From: Citrifermentans bremense R1
Lineage (GTDB): Bacteria > Desulfobacterota > Desulfuromonadia > Geobacterales > Geobacteraceae
Direction of reading: 5' to 3'
NCBI RefSeq assembly: GCF_000426865.1
Contig: NZ_AUGE01000019.1
Coordinates: 22,752 to 86,751 of the forward strand
DNA: 64,000 bases
A program made the position numbers and the translations under genes. The notes below the pieces were generated by a model. It saw only the letters and a program-made list of their open reading frames with translations, was not told the origin of the DNA and searched no databases. Shown here one piece after another: positions 19,229-29,033 of this stretch (position 1 is its first letter; the number at the start of each line of letters is the position of its first letter).

Positions 19229-20019
19229 TTTTTCCCTCCTTCCACGGATCGAACCGCAGCCACCGCGGCAACGAGCATGCCTGCCGCCGCCACCCCCATC
19301 GTCCCCCACGAAGCCCCTACTCCCTTGGTCGGCACGGCAGGCTCGGGCGGGAGGTTGTACGCCTCGGGACGATCCAGCAGCAGGAAAAAGGCGTGCAGCC
19401 CCCCGGTGCCGGGCTGATCGTCGTCCGTCATCCCGTAAAGGTACGCCTCGTGGACCCCGCGGCTGTGCAGCAGCTCCAGGCGTTTGCGGGCTATTTCGCG
19501 CAGTTCGTCCAGTTTTCCGAAGGTGATGGAATCGGTGGGACAGGCCTTGGCGCAGGCGGGCTCCCCTCCGGTCTTCTGGCGGTCGTAGCACAAGGTGCAT
19601 TTCCAGGCGCGGCCGTCGTCCTCGCGGCGGTTGATCACCCCGAAGGGGCAGCAGACCACGCAATAGCCGCAGCCGTTGCAGACGTCTGGCTGCACGTACA
19701 CGCTCTCGAACTCGGTCCGGACGATGGCGCCGGTCGGGCAAGCCTCCAGGCATCCTGCGCGTTTGCAGTGTTTGCAGACGTCGGACATGAGAAGCCAGGA
19801 GAACGGGCGCGCCGTTATCTGGCCGCTTAACTGAAGGGAGCGCTCCACGAAGGCCACATGCCTCCATGTGGTGGCTTCCAGGTGGATGGTGTTGTCGTAG
19901 GAGCGGCCGCTGAAGAAGTTTCCGTCGGCTGGGAGCTGGTTCCACTGTTTGCAGGCGACCTCGCATGCCTTGCAGCCGATGCAGACGCTGGTGTCGGTGA
20001 AGAAACCGGTAGCTGTCAT
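19225..20019 (-). CDS. fdnH: Formate dehydrogenase iron-sulfur (beta) subunit, four [4Fe-4S] clusters
   Basis: Electron-transfer subunit between the molybdenum/tungsten subunit and the membrane subunit. The 264 residues carry 16 cysteines in the four-cluster pattern: CIGCKACEVACKQW, CKHCKRAGCLEACP, CNGCGYCVVCCPFG, and CTLCYDRQ followed by CAKACP. The C-terminus has a single hydrophobic helix (GTMGVAAAGMLVAAVAAV), as in FdnH, which would anchor it to the membrane. There is no signal peptide. It starts one base after the catalytic-subunit stop and overlaps the membrane-subunit start by four bases, so translation is coupled across the operon. Confidence 0.93.
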   Translation of the reverse strand: MTATGFFTDTSVCIGCKACEVACKQWNQLPADGNFFSGRSYDNTIHLEATTWRHVAFVERSLQLSGQITARPFSWLLMSDVCKHCKRAGCLEACPTGAIVRTEFESVYVQPDVCNGCGYCVVCCPFGVINRREDDGRAWKCTLCYDRQKTGGEPACAKACPTDSITFGKLDELREIARKRLELLHSRGVHEAYLYGMTDDDQPGTGGLHAFFLLLDRPEAYNLPPEPAVPTKGVGASWGTMGVAAAGMLVAAVAAVRSVEGGKK

Positions 20020-20020
20020 G

Positions 20021-23000
20021 TCACGCCTCCTCCGTCAGTTCGGTCTTTCCTGCCTTAAGGCCGTGCTTTCCTCCCGGCTTTTCCTGCACCGGCGGGTGGT
20101 CGCGCTCGGGGCCACCCGAGTCCGACTCGTTAAGGGGGCCCCCGGCTGCAGCCCGTCTATCGCTTCGTTTGCGGCCGGCGATGACCTGTACCGAGAAGGC
20201 CTTCGATTCCTCTATGCTGACGTTGGGGTCGGCGATGAAGGCGGTGAGTTCATTGGCGGCGTTCCCTCTGGAGCGCCCGACGTAGCTCCAGTGATAGGGG
20301 ATTCCCACTGTATGCAGCGTAGTGCCGTTCTGCACGTAGGGTTGCATGCGTTCGGTCACCAGCACCCGTGCCTCGATTTCTCCCCGCATGGTGCTGATCG
20401 TGGCCCAGCCCCCGTTTTTGAGCCCTCTCAGTTCGGCCAGTTCCGGCGAGACCTCGATGAACATCTCGGGCTGCAGCTCGCAAAGCCAGGGGAGCCAGCG
20501 GCTCATCCCTCCGGCGGTGTGGTGCTCGGTGAGCCGGTAGGTCGTGGCGATGAAGGGATAGCGCGAGTCTCCCCACGCCTTGTGGTAGGGGTTGTCACGC
20601 CGCACCCATTCCATGCGCGCGGGGTTGCATTGCTGGCCGTAAAGCGGGTTCTTGAGCACAGACTCTTCGGGCTCGTAATGGGTCGGGAGCGGGCCGTCCA
20701 GAAGGCCGCTCGGATCGTAGAGCCACCCCTTCCCTTCCGCCTGCATGATGAATGGGTCTATCCCTGAGAGTGTGTCTATCCCCTTGGCGTCAGGGGACGG
20801 GCGGTAGTCGGGCGGGCGGTTGACGATGAAGTCAGGGGTGTCGTAGCCGGTCCACTTCTTTTGCTCCTCATCCCACCAGATGTACTTTTTGCGCTCCGAC
20901 CACGGTTTCCCCTCCAGATCTGCGGAAGCCCTGTTGTAGAGGAGGCGCCGGTTGTCGGGCCAGGCCCATCCCCACTCCGGCGCGACCCAATTCTGTTCGC
21001 TCGCCGGCTTGCGCCGGGCCGGTTGATTCACGCCGTCCTTGTAACAGCCGCAGTAGATCCAGCAGCCGCAGATCGTGGTCCCGTCGCTTTTCAGCTCCTT
21101 GTAGCCCGATATGTATTTCTGTTCGCTTGAATCGTAGCCGTTGATCTCCGCCAGCACCTGTTCGGCCTCGGGCTCTTCTATCGCCCCCTTGCTCCCGTAA
21201 TCCCAGGTGAGGTCGCGGATGGCGCGGTCCTTGGAGTCGGTGGAGTCGCGGTAAAGCTCCTTGAGCCGCCGCCCCAGGTGCCAGATGAAGTGCAGATCGG
21301 AGCGGCAGTCGCCAGGCGGTTCCACCGCCTTGTGCCGCCACTGCAGCAGCCGTTGCGTGTTGGTGAAGGTACCTTCCTTCTCGGTGTGGGCCGCGCAGGG
21401 GAAGAAGAAGACCTCGGTGGCGATGTCGGTTGTCTTGATCTCCCCAGAGGCAATTTCCGGGGCCTTACGCCAGAATTCGGCCGTCTCGGTCGGGGCGAAA
21501 TCGTTCACCACCAGCCATTTCAGCTGGCGGAGGCCTTTGCGCTGCAGCGCCGTGTTCATGGAACCCACAGCCGGGTTCTCACCCATGACGAAATACCCCT
21601 GCACGAAGCCGTCGGCCATGGCGGCGACGGTGACCATGTGGGAATGGTCGCCGGTTATGTGCGGCAGATAGTCGTAGCACCACTGGTTTTCAGCCGTGGC
21701 CGCGGGTCCGTACCAGGCCTTGAGCAAGGAGACCATGTACTTTGGGAATTCGCTCCACCACCCCGAGGCCGATTCGTTGAATTCGATGTATTTCTGAAGG
21801 TCGGTGTCGTAGGACGCTTTCGGCATGGGGAGGTATCCGGGAAGCATGTTGTAGAGGGTGGGGATGTCCGTGGAGCCTTGAATGGAGGCGTGCCCCCTGA
21901 GCGCCATGATGCCGCCGCCGGGCCGGCCGATGTTTCCCAAGAGGAGTTGGATGATGGCGGCGGTGCGTATGTACTGGACCCCGACCGTGTGCTGGGTCCA
22001 GCCGACGGCGTAGCAAATGGCGCTGGTCCTTTCCCGCCCGGAGTTGTCGCAGAGCGCCCGCGCCACCTTCTCGAAGAGTGCCTTCGAGATGCCGCACGCA
22101 TCTTCGACCACTTCGGCGGTGTAGCGCGAGAAGTGACGCTTGAGTATCTGGAAGACGCATTTGGGATCGGTCAGGGTGTAGTCGTGCTTTTCCGCGGCTA
22201 TGATGGCGCCGCGCTCGGCACGCGGCTCCCCGCTGAACATCTCCCTGTGCCCGGCTGCCGGCGAGACCTCGACCCCCTCGTACTGCCAGGAGGCCGGGTC
22301 GTACTGCCCTTTTTCTACGTCCCAGCCGCTGAACAGGCCGTCCAGGTCCTCGGTGTCCTGGAAATCCTTGGAGATGAGGGCGGCCGCGTTGGTGTAATTG
22401 ACGACGTAATCCTTGAACCAGAGATCGTTGCTGATGATGTAGTTGACGAGCGCGCCCAGGAAGGCGATGTCGCTCCCGGCTCGGATCGGGACGTGGATGT
22501 CGGCGACGGCGCTGGTGCGGGTGAAGCGCGGGTCGATGTGGATTATGGTCGCCCCTCTGCGTTTGGCTTCCATGACCCAGCGAAAGCCGACCGGGTGGCA
22601 TTCGGCCATGTTGGAGCCTTGGATCAGGATGCAGTCTGCATGTTGCAGATCCTGCTGGAAGGTGGTGGCGCCTCCCCTGCCGAAAGAGATCCCCAGACCG
22701 GGGACCGTGGAGGAATGTCATATTCGGGCCTGGTTCTCGACCTGGACCATCCCCAGCGAGCAGAACAGTTTCTTGATCAGGTAGTTCTCCTCGTTGTCGA
22801 GGGTGGCGCCGCCAAGGTGTGCGATACCCAGCGTGCGCCTTAACAGGTGCCCGTTCTTATTCTGCTCCTCCCAGGTTTCGTCTCGTGTCTTTTTCACCCG
22901 GTCGGCGACCATCTCCATCGCCTTTTGCAGCGGCAGCTCCTCCCATTTGGTGCCATACGGGCGGCGATACAGGACCTTCTTGACTCTGTGGGTGCCGGCG

Positions 23001-23287
23001 ACCAGTTGAGAGCTGGCCGATCCCTTCGGGCAGAGGGCACCTAAGGAGATGGGGGAATCGTAGTCACCCTCGATGTCCATGATCTTGCCGTCTTTGACGT
23101 AGACCTTCTGGCCGCAGCCGACGCCGCAGTATGGGCAGACCGAATCGACCACCCTGTCGGCATCCGCCGTGCGCGGCTTGAGCGCGCGGGTTCTTTCCGA
23201 CATGGCCGACTCTCCCAGGCCCGCAGGATCCCGTTCGGCTATCTGCCGGAGAGCCGGCCATTTACGCAGCGACCATTTCTTGGACAT
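20021..23287 (-). CDS. fdnG: Selenocysteine-containing formate dehydrogenase catalytic (alpha) subunit
   Basis: Oxidises formate to CO2 at a molybdo- or tungstopterin centre. One 1,088-residue gene is interrupted by an in-frame TGA at 22718-22720. Upstream it ends QVENQARI and downstream resumes HSSTVPGLGISFGRGG, the exact place of the Sec/Cys in formate dehydrogenases, so residue 190 is selenocysteine. The start at 23285-23287 follows AAGGAG. A [4Fe-4S] site is formed by Cys51, Cys54, Cys58 and Cys86 (CPYCGVGC, then LCPKG). No twin-arginine signal is visible (MSKKWSLRKWPALRQ), so the subunit is probably cytoplasmic. An automatic caller would report two broken genes. Confidence 0.95.
22688..22720 (-). 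promoter_or_regulatory. Bacterial SECIS element with its UGA codon
   Basis: Directly 3' of the UGA (22718-22720) the mRNA can form a 7-bp stem between 22700-22706 and 22688-22694 with a five-base loop GGUCU. Eleven bases separate the UGA from the stem. Loop sequence and spacing match the E. coli fdhF/fdnG elements recognised by SelB. This confirms selenocysteine insertion in place of a nonsense mutation. Confidence 0.9.
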
Positions 23288-23328
23288 GGGCACGCTCCTT
23301 CTTAATCTAAGGTGAAAAACATTAGTGG

Positions 23329-23356
23329 TGTTTAACATCCCGTAGATAAAAGTCAA
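23329..23356 (-). promoter_or_regulatory. Candidate sigma-70 promoter of the formate dehydrogenase operon
   Basis: On the minus strand TTGACT (23351-23356) and TAAACA (23329-23334) are separated by 16 bases, about 40-70 bases before the start codon. The -10 match is moderate, so this is tentative. Confidence 0.35.
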
Positions 23357-23453
23357 TTAGCCCAGGCAAGTTTGGTTAGAGCGCCGTCCTCCCTTTCTCA
23401 TTGGATTTTGCCTGTGAAAGTATAAGTCCTGCCCCCTCTCGTTTCACCTCGTT

Positions 23454-23490
23454 TCCTCCTTCCCCCAGCGGGAAAGGGTCGGGGTGGGGG
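23454..23490. repeat. CACCCC/GGGGTG-family repeat, copy 3
   Basis: TCCTCCTTCCCCCAGCGGGA, then AAGGGTCGGGGTGGGGG lies upstream of the formate dehydrogenase promoter. It shares the GGGTCGGGGTGGGGG half with the copy at 18099-18131. Confidence 0.6.
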
Positions 23491-23524
23491 AAGATGCCAC
23501 TTCAGCGCAATTGTGAGCCGGACG

Positions 23525-23563
23525 CAAAAAAGCACCTGAGGACAGAGCCCGCAGGTGCTTTTT
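23525..23563. terminator. Terminator of the cytochrome c gene
   Basis: AGCACCTG (23531-23538) and CAGGTGCT (23552-23559) form a stem flanked by A-runs on one side and T-runs on the other, so it could work in both directions. On the minus strand it lies about 25 bases past the cytochrome stop. It separates this gene from the formate dehydrogenase promoter. Confidence 0.82.
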
Positions 23564-23585
23564 AAATTGAGTTTGTGGTTTTGGT

Positions 23586-23918
23586 CTACTTGAACGTGGT
23601 CAAGATGTACTTCGCGATGGCGGTGGCCTCTGCATCGGGCACTGCTTTGGCGTCGAACTTGGTCATGCCCGCGCCGGGGTTGCGCATCTTGGCGACGATG
23701 TCCTTCTCGCTCTTTATGCCGTGGCCCGCCAGCGATTTCTTGCTGAGCGTCTTGTCAGGCCTTATGATGTTTCCCCCTTTGGGGTGGCATGCGACGCAGT
23801 GCTGGTCGAATTTCGCCTTGGCATCGATCTTTTCGGCTTTCTTTGCCGCACAGATTCCAGGAGCGGCCATCACAGCCAGGGACAGTACCGATACCGAGAC
23901 AATAACCAACTTCTTCAT
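23586..23918 (-). CDS. Periplasmic monohaem c-type cytochrome
   Basis: Small class-I-like cytochrome c, probably a soluble periplasmic electron carrier. The start at 23916-23918 follows AAGGAGGAATCAT. A signal peptide (MKKLVIVSVSVLSLAVMAAP, with cleavage near residue 24) precedes a mature part of about 86 residues. One haem site CVACH (41-45) is present, with Met85 in GAGMTKF as the likely distal ligand, and a C-terminal helix EATAIAKYILTTF. It lies upstream in genome order of the formate dehydrogenase but is transcribed separately (terminator at 23525-23563). A link between the two is possible but unproven. Confidence 0.9.
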   Translation of the reverse strand: MKKLVIVSVSVLSLAVMAAPGICAAKKAEKIDAKAKFDQHCVACHPKGGNIIRPDKTLSKKSLAGHGIKSEKDIVAKMRNPGAGMTKFDAKAVPDAEATAIAKYILTTFK

Positions 23919-24008
23919 ATGATTCCTCCTTGTGAGGGCAATGCCCTTTGAGTATTCATCCTCTCCTGATTGAGCTGATCTGTCAGGCAAGGTGGAACCA
24001 ATGCTAGT

Positions 24009-25310
24009 CTAGATTTTTCTATTGTCAATGACTCTGGAGGCTTTACCTTCGGCCCTCGGTATGCTGTTAGGCTCAACCAGTTTCACCACGGCACCAACTC
24101 CGAGCACTGAGTCAATGCGGCGCTCTACGTTGTCTAGGAAAGCCTTCTGCAGCTTCATCTCGTCGAAGAAGATGTTCTCGGTCACCTCTATCCTGATCTC
24201 CAGGGTATCCAGCGCTCCCTTGCGGTCGACCACCAGCTGGTAGTGCGGCTGGCACCCTTCTACGGCGAAGAGGACGTCCTCGATCTGAGACGGGTAGACG
24301 TTCACGCCCTTGATGATCAGCATGTCGTCGGAGCGCCCCATGGTCTTCTTCATGCGCACCGTGGTCCTGCCGCAGTCGCACTTGGTGTAGTCGAGCGAGG
24401 TGATGTCGCGGGTGCGGTAGCGGACCATCGGGAACGCTTCCTTGGTGAGCGAGGTAAGCACCAGTTCGCCGATGCTTCCCGGCGGGAGCGTCTTGCCGGT
24501 GTCCGGGTCGATGATCTCGGCCAAGAAGGCGTCCTCGGAGATGTGCATGCCGCACTTGCACTGGCATTCGCCGGCAACGCCCGGTCCGATCACCTCGGAA
24601 AGCCCGTAGTTGTCCGTGGCCGAGATGCCGAGCCTGCTCTCGATCTCGCGTCGCATCGCCTCGGACCAGGGTTCGCCGCCGAAGAGCCCCACCTTGAGGC
24701 AGAGGCTCTTGGGATCGATTCCCATCTTCTCCATGCGCTCCGCTATGGTCACCGCGTAGCTAGGCGTCGAGACCAGGGCCGTGGTGCGGTAGTCCTGCAT
24801 GATCATGATCTGCTTTTCGGTGTTCCCTGCGCCCATCGGGATGACCGAGGCGCCGATCATCTCCGAGCCGTAATGGAGGCCGAAGGCGCCGGTGAAGAGG
24901 CCGTAGCCGAAGGCGATCTGCACCACGTCGTCGTGGTTGACGCCGGCAGCAGTCATGAAGCGCGCCACCAGGTTGGACCAGACCTTCACGTCCTGCTTGG
25001 TGTAGCCGACGACGGTGGGCTTGCCGGTGGTGCCGCTGGAGGAGTGGATGCGCACCACCTCCCGAAGCGGCACCGCGAACATGCCGTAGGGATAGTTGAG
25101 GCGCAGGTCCTCCTTCGTGGTGAAGGGAAGCTTCGAGAGGTCGGCGAGGGATGTGACATCCTCGGGGACAATTCCCAGTTCCTTGAACTTGTTCCGGTAG
25201 CAGGTGACGTTTTTGTACACGCGGTTGAGGCTAGCCTGGAGGCGCTCCAACTGGAGTTGCTCCATCTCCTCGCGCGGCATGCATTCGTAATCCGGATCCC
25301 AAATTGACAT
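24009..25310 (-). CDS. paaK: Phenylacetate-CoA ligase (first of two copies)
   Basis: Activates phenylacetate or a related aryl acid to its CoA thioester with ATP. The 433 residues are normal for PaaK. Visible motifs are the AMP-binding loop [16 protein letters not shown] (about residues 93-108), [17 protein letters not shown], and the hinge/C-terminal [20 protein letters not shown]. It has a cysteine pair of its own (CQCKCGMH). It is the last gene of the long amino-acid operon, separated from livF by an ATTGACA repeat region. The second copy at 31306 is clearly homologous but diverged, so the two may prefer different aryl or branched acids. Confidence 0.92.
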   Translation of the reverse strand: MSIWDPDYECMPREEMEQLQLERLQASLNRVYKNVTCYRNKFKELGIVPEDVTSLADLSKLPFTTKEDLRLNYPYGMFAVPLREVVRIHSSSGTTGKPTVVGYTKQDVKVWSNLVARFMTAAGVNHDDVVQIAFGYGLFTGAFGLHYGSEMIGASVIPMGAGNTEKQIMIMQDYRTTALVSTPSYAVTIAERMEKMGIDPKSLCLKVGLFGGEPWSEAMRREIESRLGISATDNYGLSEVIGPGVAGECQCKCGMHISEDAFLAEIIDPDTGKTLPPGSIGELVLTSLTKEAFPMVRYRTRDITSLDYTKCDCGRTTVRMKKTMGRSDDMLIIKGVNVYPSQIEDVLFAVEGCQPHYQLVVDRKGALDTLEIRIEVTENIFFDEMKLQKAFLDNVERRIDSVLGVGAVVKLVEPNSIPRAEGKASRVIDNRKI

Positions 25311-25362
25311 AAGCCCTCTCTTTAAACCAATTGACGTCTAAAACCAACGTCTAGAACCAATT

Positions 25363-25535
25363 GATAATTGACAATTGACAATTGACGATTAAACCCGAAT
25401 GAATCAATTCCATGTATTACTTCAAAAATTGACGGTTAAAGCATTGTTAAATAACAGCTAGTACATGGCAGCGTGGAGAAGTTGGAAAGTGGGTTTTGCG
25501 TTGTCAATTGTCAATTGTCAATCGTCAATTGCCGT
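25363..25535. repeat. Inverted arrays of the ATTGACA heptamer
   Basis: At 25363-25394 the unit AATTGAC(A) is repeated about four times in forward orientation. At 25500-25535 its complement TGTCAATT is repeated about four times. The arrays flank roughly 105 bases of AT-rich sequence and could fold into a long hairpin between livF and paaK. One unit in each array carries the same C/T change (GACGATT / AATCGTC), so the arms are matched. Confidence 0.75.
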
Positions 25536-25538
25536 TCC

Positions 25539-26282
25539 TCATCGTTCCCAAATTTCCTTCTTATCACGCCCGAGGTAGGCGCGCTGCACATCCTTGTTTT
25601 CCAGAAGCTCGGTGGCCTTTCCTTCGAGGATAACCTTGCCTGTCTCCAGCACGTAGCCGCGATCGGCGACCTTGAGGGCGGCGCGGGCATTCTGCTCTAC
25701 CAGCAGGATGGAGGTCCCCTCTTCTTCCCTCAACATCCGGATGACCTTGAAGATGTCCTGCACCACCAGCGGCGCTAACCCCATGGAGGGCTCGTCCAAT
25801 AGGAGCAGCTTCGGGCGCGCCATGAGCGCCCGGCCTATGGCGAGCATCTGCTGCTCTCCGCCGGACAAGGTGCCGGCGGCCTGCCGCCTGCGCTCCTTAA
25901 GCCGCGGGAACATCTGGAACATCCGCTCCAGGTCCTCCGAAATCTCCTGCCTCTGCCCTCCCATGCGGTAGCGCAGATATGCGCCAAGCTCCAGGTTTTC
26001 CTCTACTGTGAGCGGGTTGAAAACCTGCCGCCCCTCGGGGACCTGCGAGAGCCCCAGCGATACCACCCGGTCGGCAGCGAGTCCGGCGATGTTCTTTCCT
26101 TCCAGCACCATTTCGCCGCTCGCGGTCGGAATAATGGCGGACAAGGTGTTGAGGAGCGTGGTCTTGCCGGCACCGTTCGCGCCGATGAGGGTGACTATCT
26201 CGCCGCGGTTCAGGTGCAGCGACACGTTCTTCAGCGCGTGGACCTTGCCGTAATAGGCGTTTATGTTCTTGATCTTGAGCAT
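25539..26282 (-). CDS. livF: Branched-chain amino acid ABC transporter ATP-binding protein LivF
   Basis: Second ATPase of the Liv-type importer, 247 residues. It has Walker A GANGAGKTT, signature LSGGEQQMLAIGRAL, Walker B LLLLDEPSMGLAP, and the typical LivF phrase VEQNARAALKVADRGYVLETG. The stop lies four bases inside the end of an ATTGACA repeat array. A 105-base gap with simple-sequence repeats separates it from livG, although livG and livF are usually adjacent. Confidence 0.95.
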   Translation of the reverse strand: MLKIKNINAYYGKVHALKNVSLHLNRGEIVTLIGANGAGKTTLLNTLSAIIPTASGEMVLEGKNIAGLAADRVVSLGLSQVPEGRQVFNPLTVEENLELGAYLRYRMGGQRQEISEDLERMFQMFPRLKERRRQAAGTLSGGEQQMLAIGRALMARPKLLLLDEPSMGLAPLVVQDIFKVIRMLREEEGTSILLVEQNARAALKVADRGYVLETGKVILEGKATELLENKDVQRAYLGRDKKEIWER

Positions 26283-26359
26283 TACTATTCCATTTCCTTA
26301 GGCCGGGTTGTCCATCTTCCCTAGCCCAGAGGGAGAGGATAAAGACTCGGTTTTTCTCA

Positions 26360-26380
26360 ATCTTTATCTTTATCTTTATC
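26360..26380. repeat. Short tandem ATCTTT repeat between livG and livF
   Basis: Three to four copies of the hexamer ATCTTT lie immediately downstream of the livG stop, next to a degenerate CACCCC-type element (TCCCTAGCCCAGAGGGAGAGG, about 26320-26338). This is a slippage-prone spacer inside an operon. Confidence 0.6.
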
Positions 26381-26387
26381 TGGTTTA

Positions 26388-27132
<745 letters not shown>

Positions 27133-27140
<8 letters not shown>

Positions 27141-28095
27141 TGGCCCCCTCCTTCGCCTTCTTCGGGGTGAGGCGCCTGAAGAGAGCGGGCACGCCTTTTA
27201 CCAGCCCGCCCGGCATGTAGATGGTCATGACGACGAGCAACAAGCCGTAGACGATGATGTCGTAATCGTTGAAGGTCCGCAGTATCTCCGGCAGCATGGT
27301 CAAAAGCAGCGCCCCAAGGATGGAGCCGTATACGCTCCCAAAGCCGCCGATGACGATCATGGTCAAAAGCTCCACCGAGGTGTTGAAGCCGAACGAGGTG
27401 GGCGAGATAAAGGTCATGACGTGGCAGTAGAGGCTACCCGCTATGGCCGAGATGAAGGCGGAAAGGGTGAAAACCTGCACCTTCATCAGCCTGGCGTTGA
27501 CCCCCATCACCCGCGCAGCGACCTCGGAATCGTGGATGGCGCGCAGCCCGCGGCCGAAGCGGGAGTTGACCAGGTTGAGCGAAAGCAGGATCATGACCAG
27601 CGCGAAGCCCCAGACCAGGTAGTAGTTCTTCAGGTCGGTGTCGAAGGTGAAGGAGCCGATTGCGAGGTTCGGGATGCCGGATAGGCCGGAGGGGCCGCCG
27701 GTCAGGTCGACCGTCTCGTTGAAGGCGATGTTGGCGATGACGCCGACGCCGAGGGTGGCCATGGCAAGGTAGTGACCCTTGAGGCGCAGCACCGGGAAAC
27801 CGATGGCGAAGGCGAAGGCTGCGACCGCAAGCGCGACCACGACCATGGCGACCCAGGGGTTGAAGGCGTAGACCGAAGTCAGCACGCCCGAGCCGTAGGC
27901 ACCCAGGCCGAAGAAGGCAGCCTGGCCGAGCGAGATCTGCCCGGCGAAGCCCAGCAGCAGGTTGAGACCCAGCGCGAGGATGCTGTTGACCCCGACGAAG
28001 ACGAGGACGTTGGTTAGGTAGCTTCCGGAGAGAGGCAAGGGGGCGAGGAGCACCGCCAGGCAGAAAGCGAAGAATTTGAGTTTGTCCGATTTCAA
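27133..28095 (-). CDS. livM: Branched-chain amino acid ABC transporter permease LivM
   Basis: Inner-membrane permease, 320 residues with about ten hydrophobic segments. It carries the LivM hallmark LNLLLGFAGQISLGQAAFFGLGAY and the EAA-like loop NSRFGRGLRAIHDSEVAARVMGVN. It heterodimerises with LivH. It overlaps livG by eight bases and lies 44 bases after livH. Confidence 0.95.
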
Positions 28096-28139
28096 AATTG
28101 AACCTTATCCAGCAGAAGATCGATACCAAAAAACAACTG

Positions 28140-29024
28140 TTACACCCTATCGGTTTCACCCTTTTTGAAGAGCCCCTGAGGACGGATGAAAAGGATGAGG
28201 AGCAGGATTAAGAAGGCGATGGCGTCCTTGTAGCCGGAGGAGATGAGCCCGGCGCCCAAAGATTCCAGCGCCCCCAGGATCAGGCCGCCTAAAACGGTCC
28301 CCAGGCCGCTTCCCATCCCCCCCATGATGGCGGCGCAAAACCCCTTCAGGCCCAGCATCACGCCGACGTCGTAAGCCGTCATGGTGAGCGGCGCTATGAT
28401 GACGCCTGCCAAAGAGCCCACGGCTGCGCTGATGACGAAGGAGAAAAGCACCATCCTGCCGACGCTGACGCCGACCAGGTTCGCGGCGCGCGGGTTGAAG
28501 GAGCAGGCGCGCATCGCCTTGCCGCTGATGGTGTGGTGGAAGAAGAGCCGGCAGCCGACGATGACGAGGATGGTGACGCCGAAGATCCAGAGATGCTGCG
28601 GCAGTAGCGTCGCCCCAGCAACGGAGATGGGATCGTTCCCCGAAAAGGCCGGGAGCGCCTGGGTGTCCTTGCCCCAAAGGAGCATCACCAAGCCGCGGAT
28701 CAGGATGCTGGCGCCGATGGTGATGATGATGAGCGCGAGCGGGGTGGCGTTTTTGAGCGGCCTGATGGCAAGCCGCTCAAAAACAAGCCCGATGACGGTG
28801 GTCCCCGCAACGGCGGCGCAGATCGCAGCCAGAAGCGGGAGTTGCAGCGCGTTGATGCAGAGTATGGTAAGCACTCCGCCGAGCATGACGAACTCACCCT
28901 GGGCGAAGTTGATGATGCCGGTGGAGTTGAATATGATCGCGAAGCTGAGGCCAATCAGGGCGTAGATGGCGCCGGTGGCGAGCCCCGATATGACGAATTG
29001 CGATACCTGATTTAAAAGCTCCAT
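28140..29024 (-). CDS. livH: Branched-chain amino acid ABC transporter permease LivH
   Basis: Inner-membrane permease, 294 residues with about eight helices. It contains the LivH motif GLATGAIYALIGLSFAIIFN, followed by GIINFAQGEFVMLGG, and the loop GKAMRACSFNPRAANLVGVS. It starts nine bases after the livK stop. In this neighbourhood the importer probably supplies aromatic as well as branched amino acids, an inference from the catabolic genes. Confidence 0.95.
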   Translation of the reverse strand: MELLNQVSQFVISGLATGAIYALIGLSFAIIFNSTGIINFAQGEFVMLGGVLTILCINALQLPLLAAICAAVAGTTVIGLVFERLAIRPLKNATPLALIIITIGASILIRGLVMLLWGKDTQALPAFSGNDPISVAGATLLPQHLWIFGVTILVIVGCRLFFHHTISGKAMRACSFNPRAANLVGVSVGRMVLFSFVISAAVGSLAGVIIAPLTMTAYDVGVMLGLKGFCAAIMGGMGSGLGTVLGGLILGALESLGAGLISSGYKDAIAFLILLLILFIRPQGLFKKGETDRV

Positions 29025-29033
29025 GAATCCTCT

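Noticed and set aside
18191..19966. 591-codon extension of the NrfD-type gene to 19966
   Set aside because: The first 240 or so codons are Arg-rich noise overlapping the iron-sulfur subunit; the real start is at 19228 with an ATGA overlap.
22718..22720. TGA as a nonsense mutation in the formate dehydrogenase gene
   Set aside because: Position matches the catalytic Sec codon, a SECIS hairpin follows at the right distance, and both sides are intact.
21278..22843. 521-codon plus-strand frame over the formate dehydrogenase gene
   Set aside because: Antisense to a gene with clear [4Fe-4S] and Sec motifs; the frame crosses the SECIS region.
25363..25535. CRISPR array in the ATTGACA repeats
   Set aside because: Units are only 7 bases, contiguous without spacers, in inverted arrays, and no cas genes are nearby.
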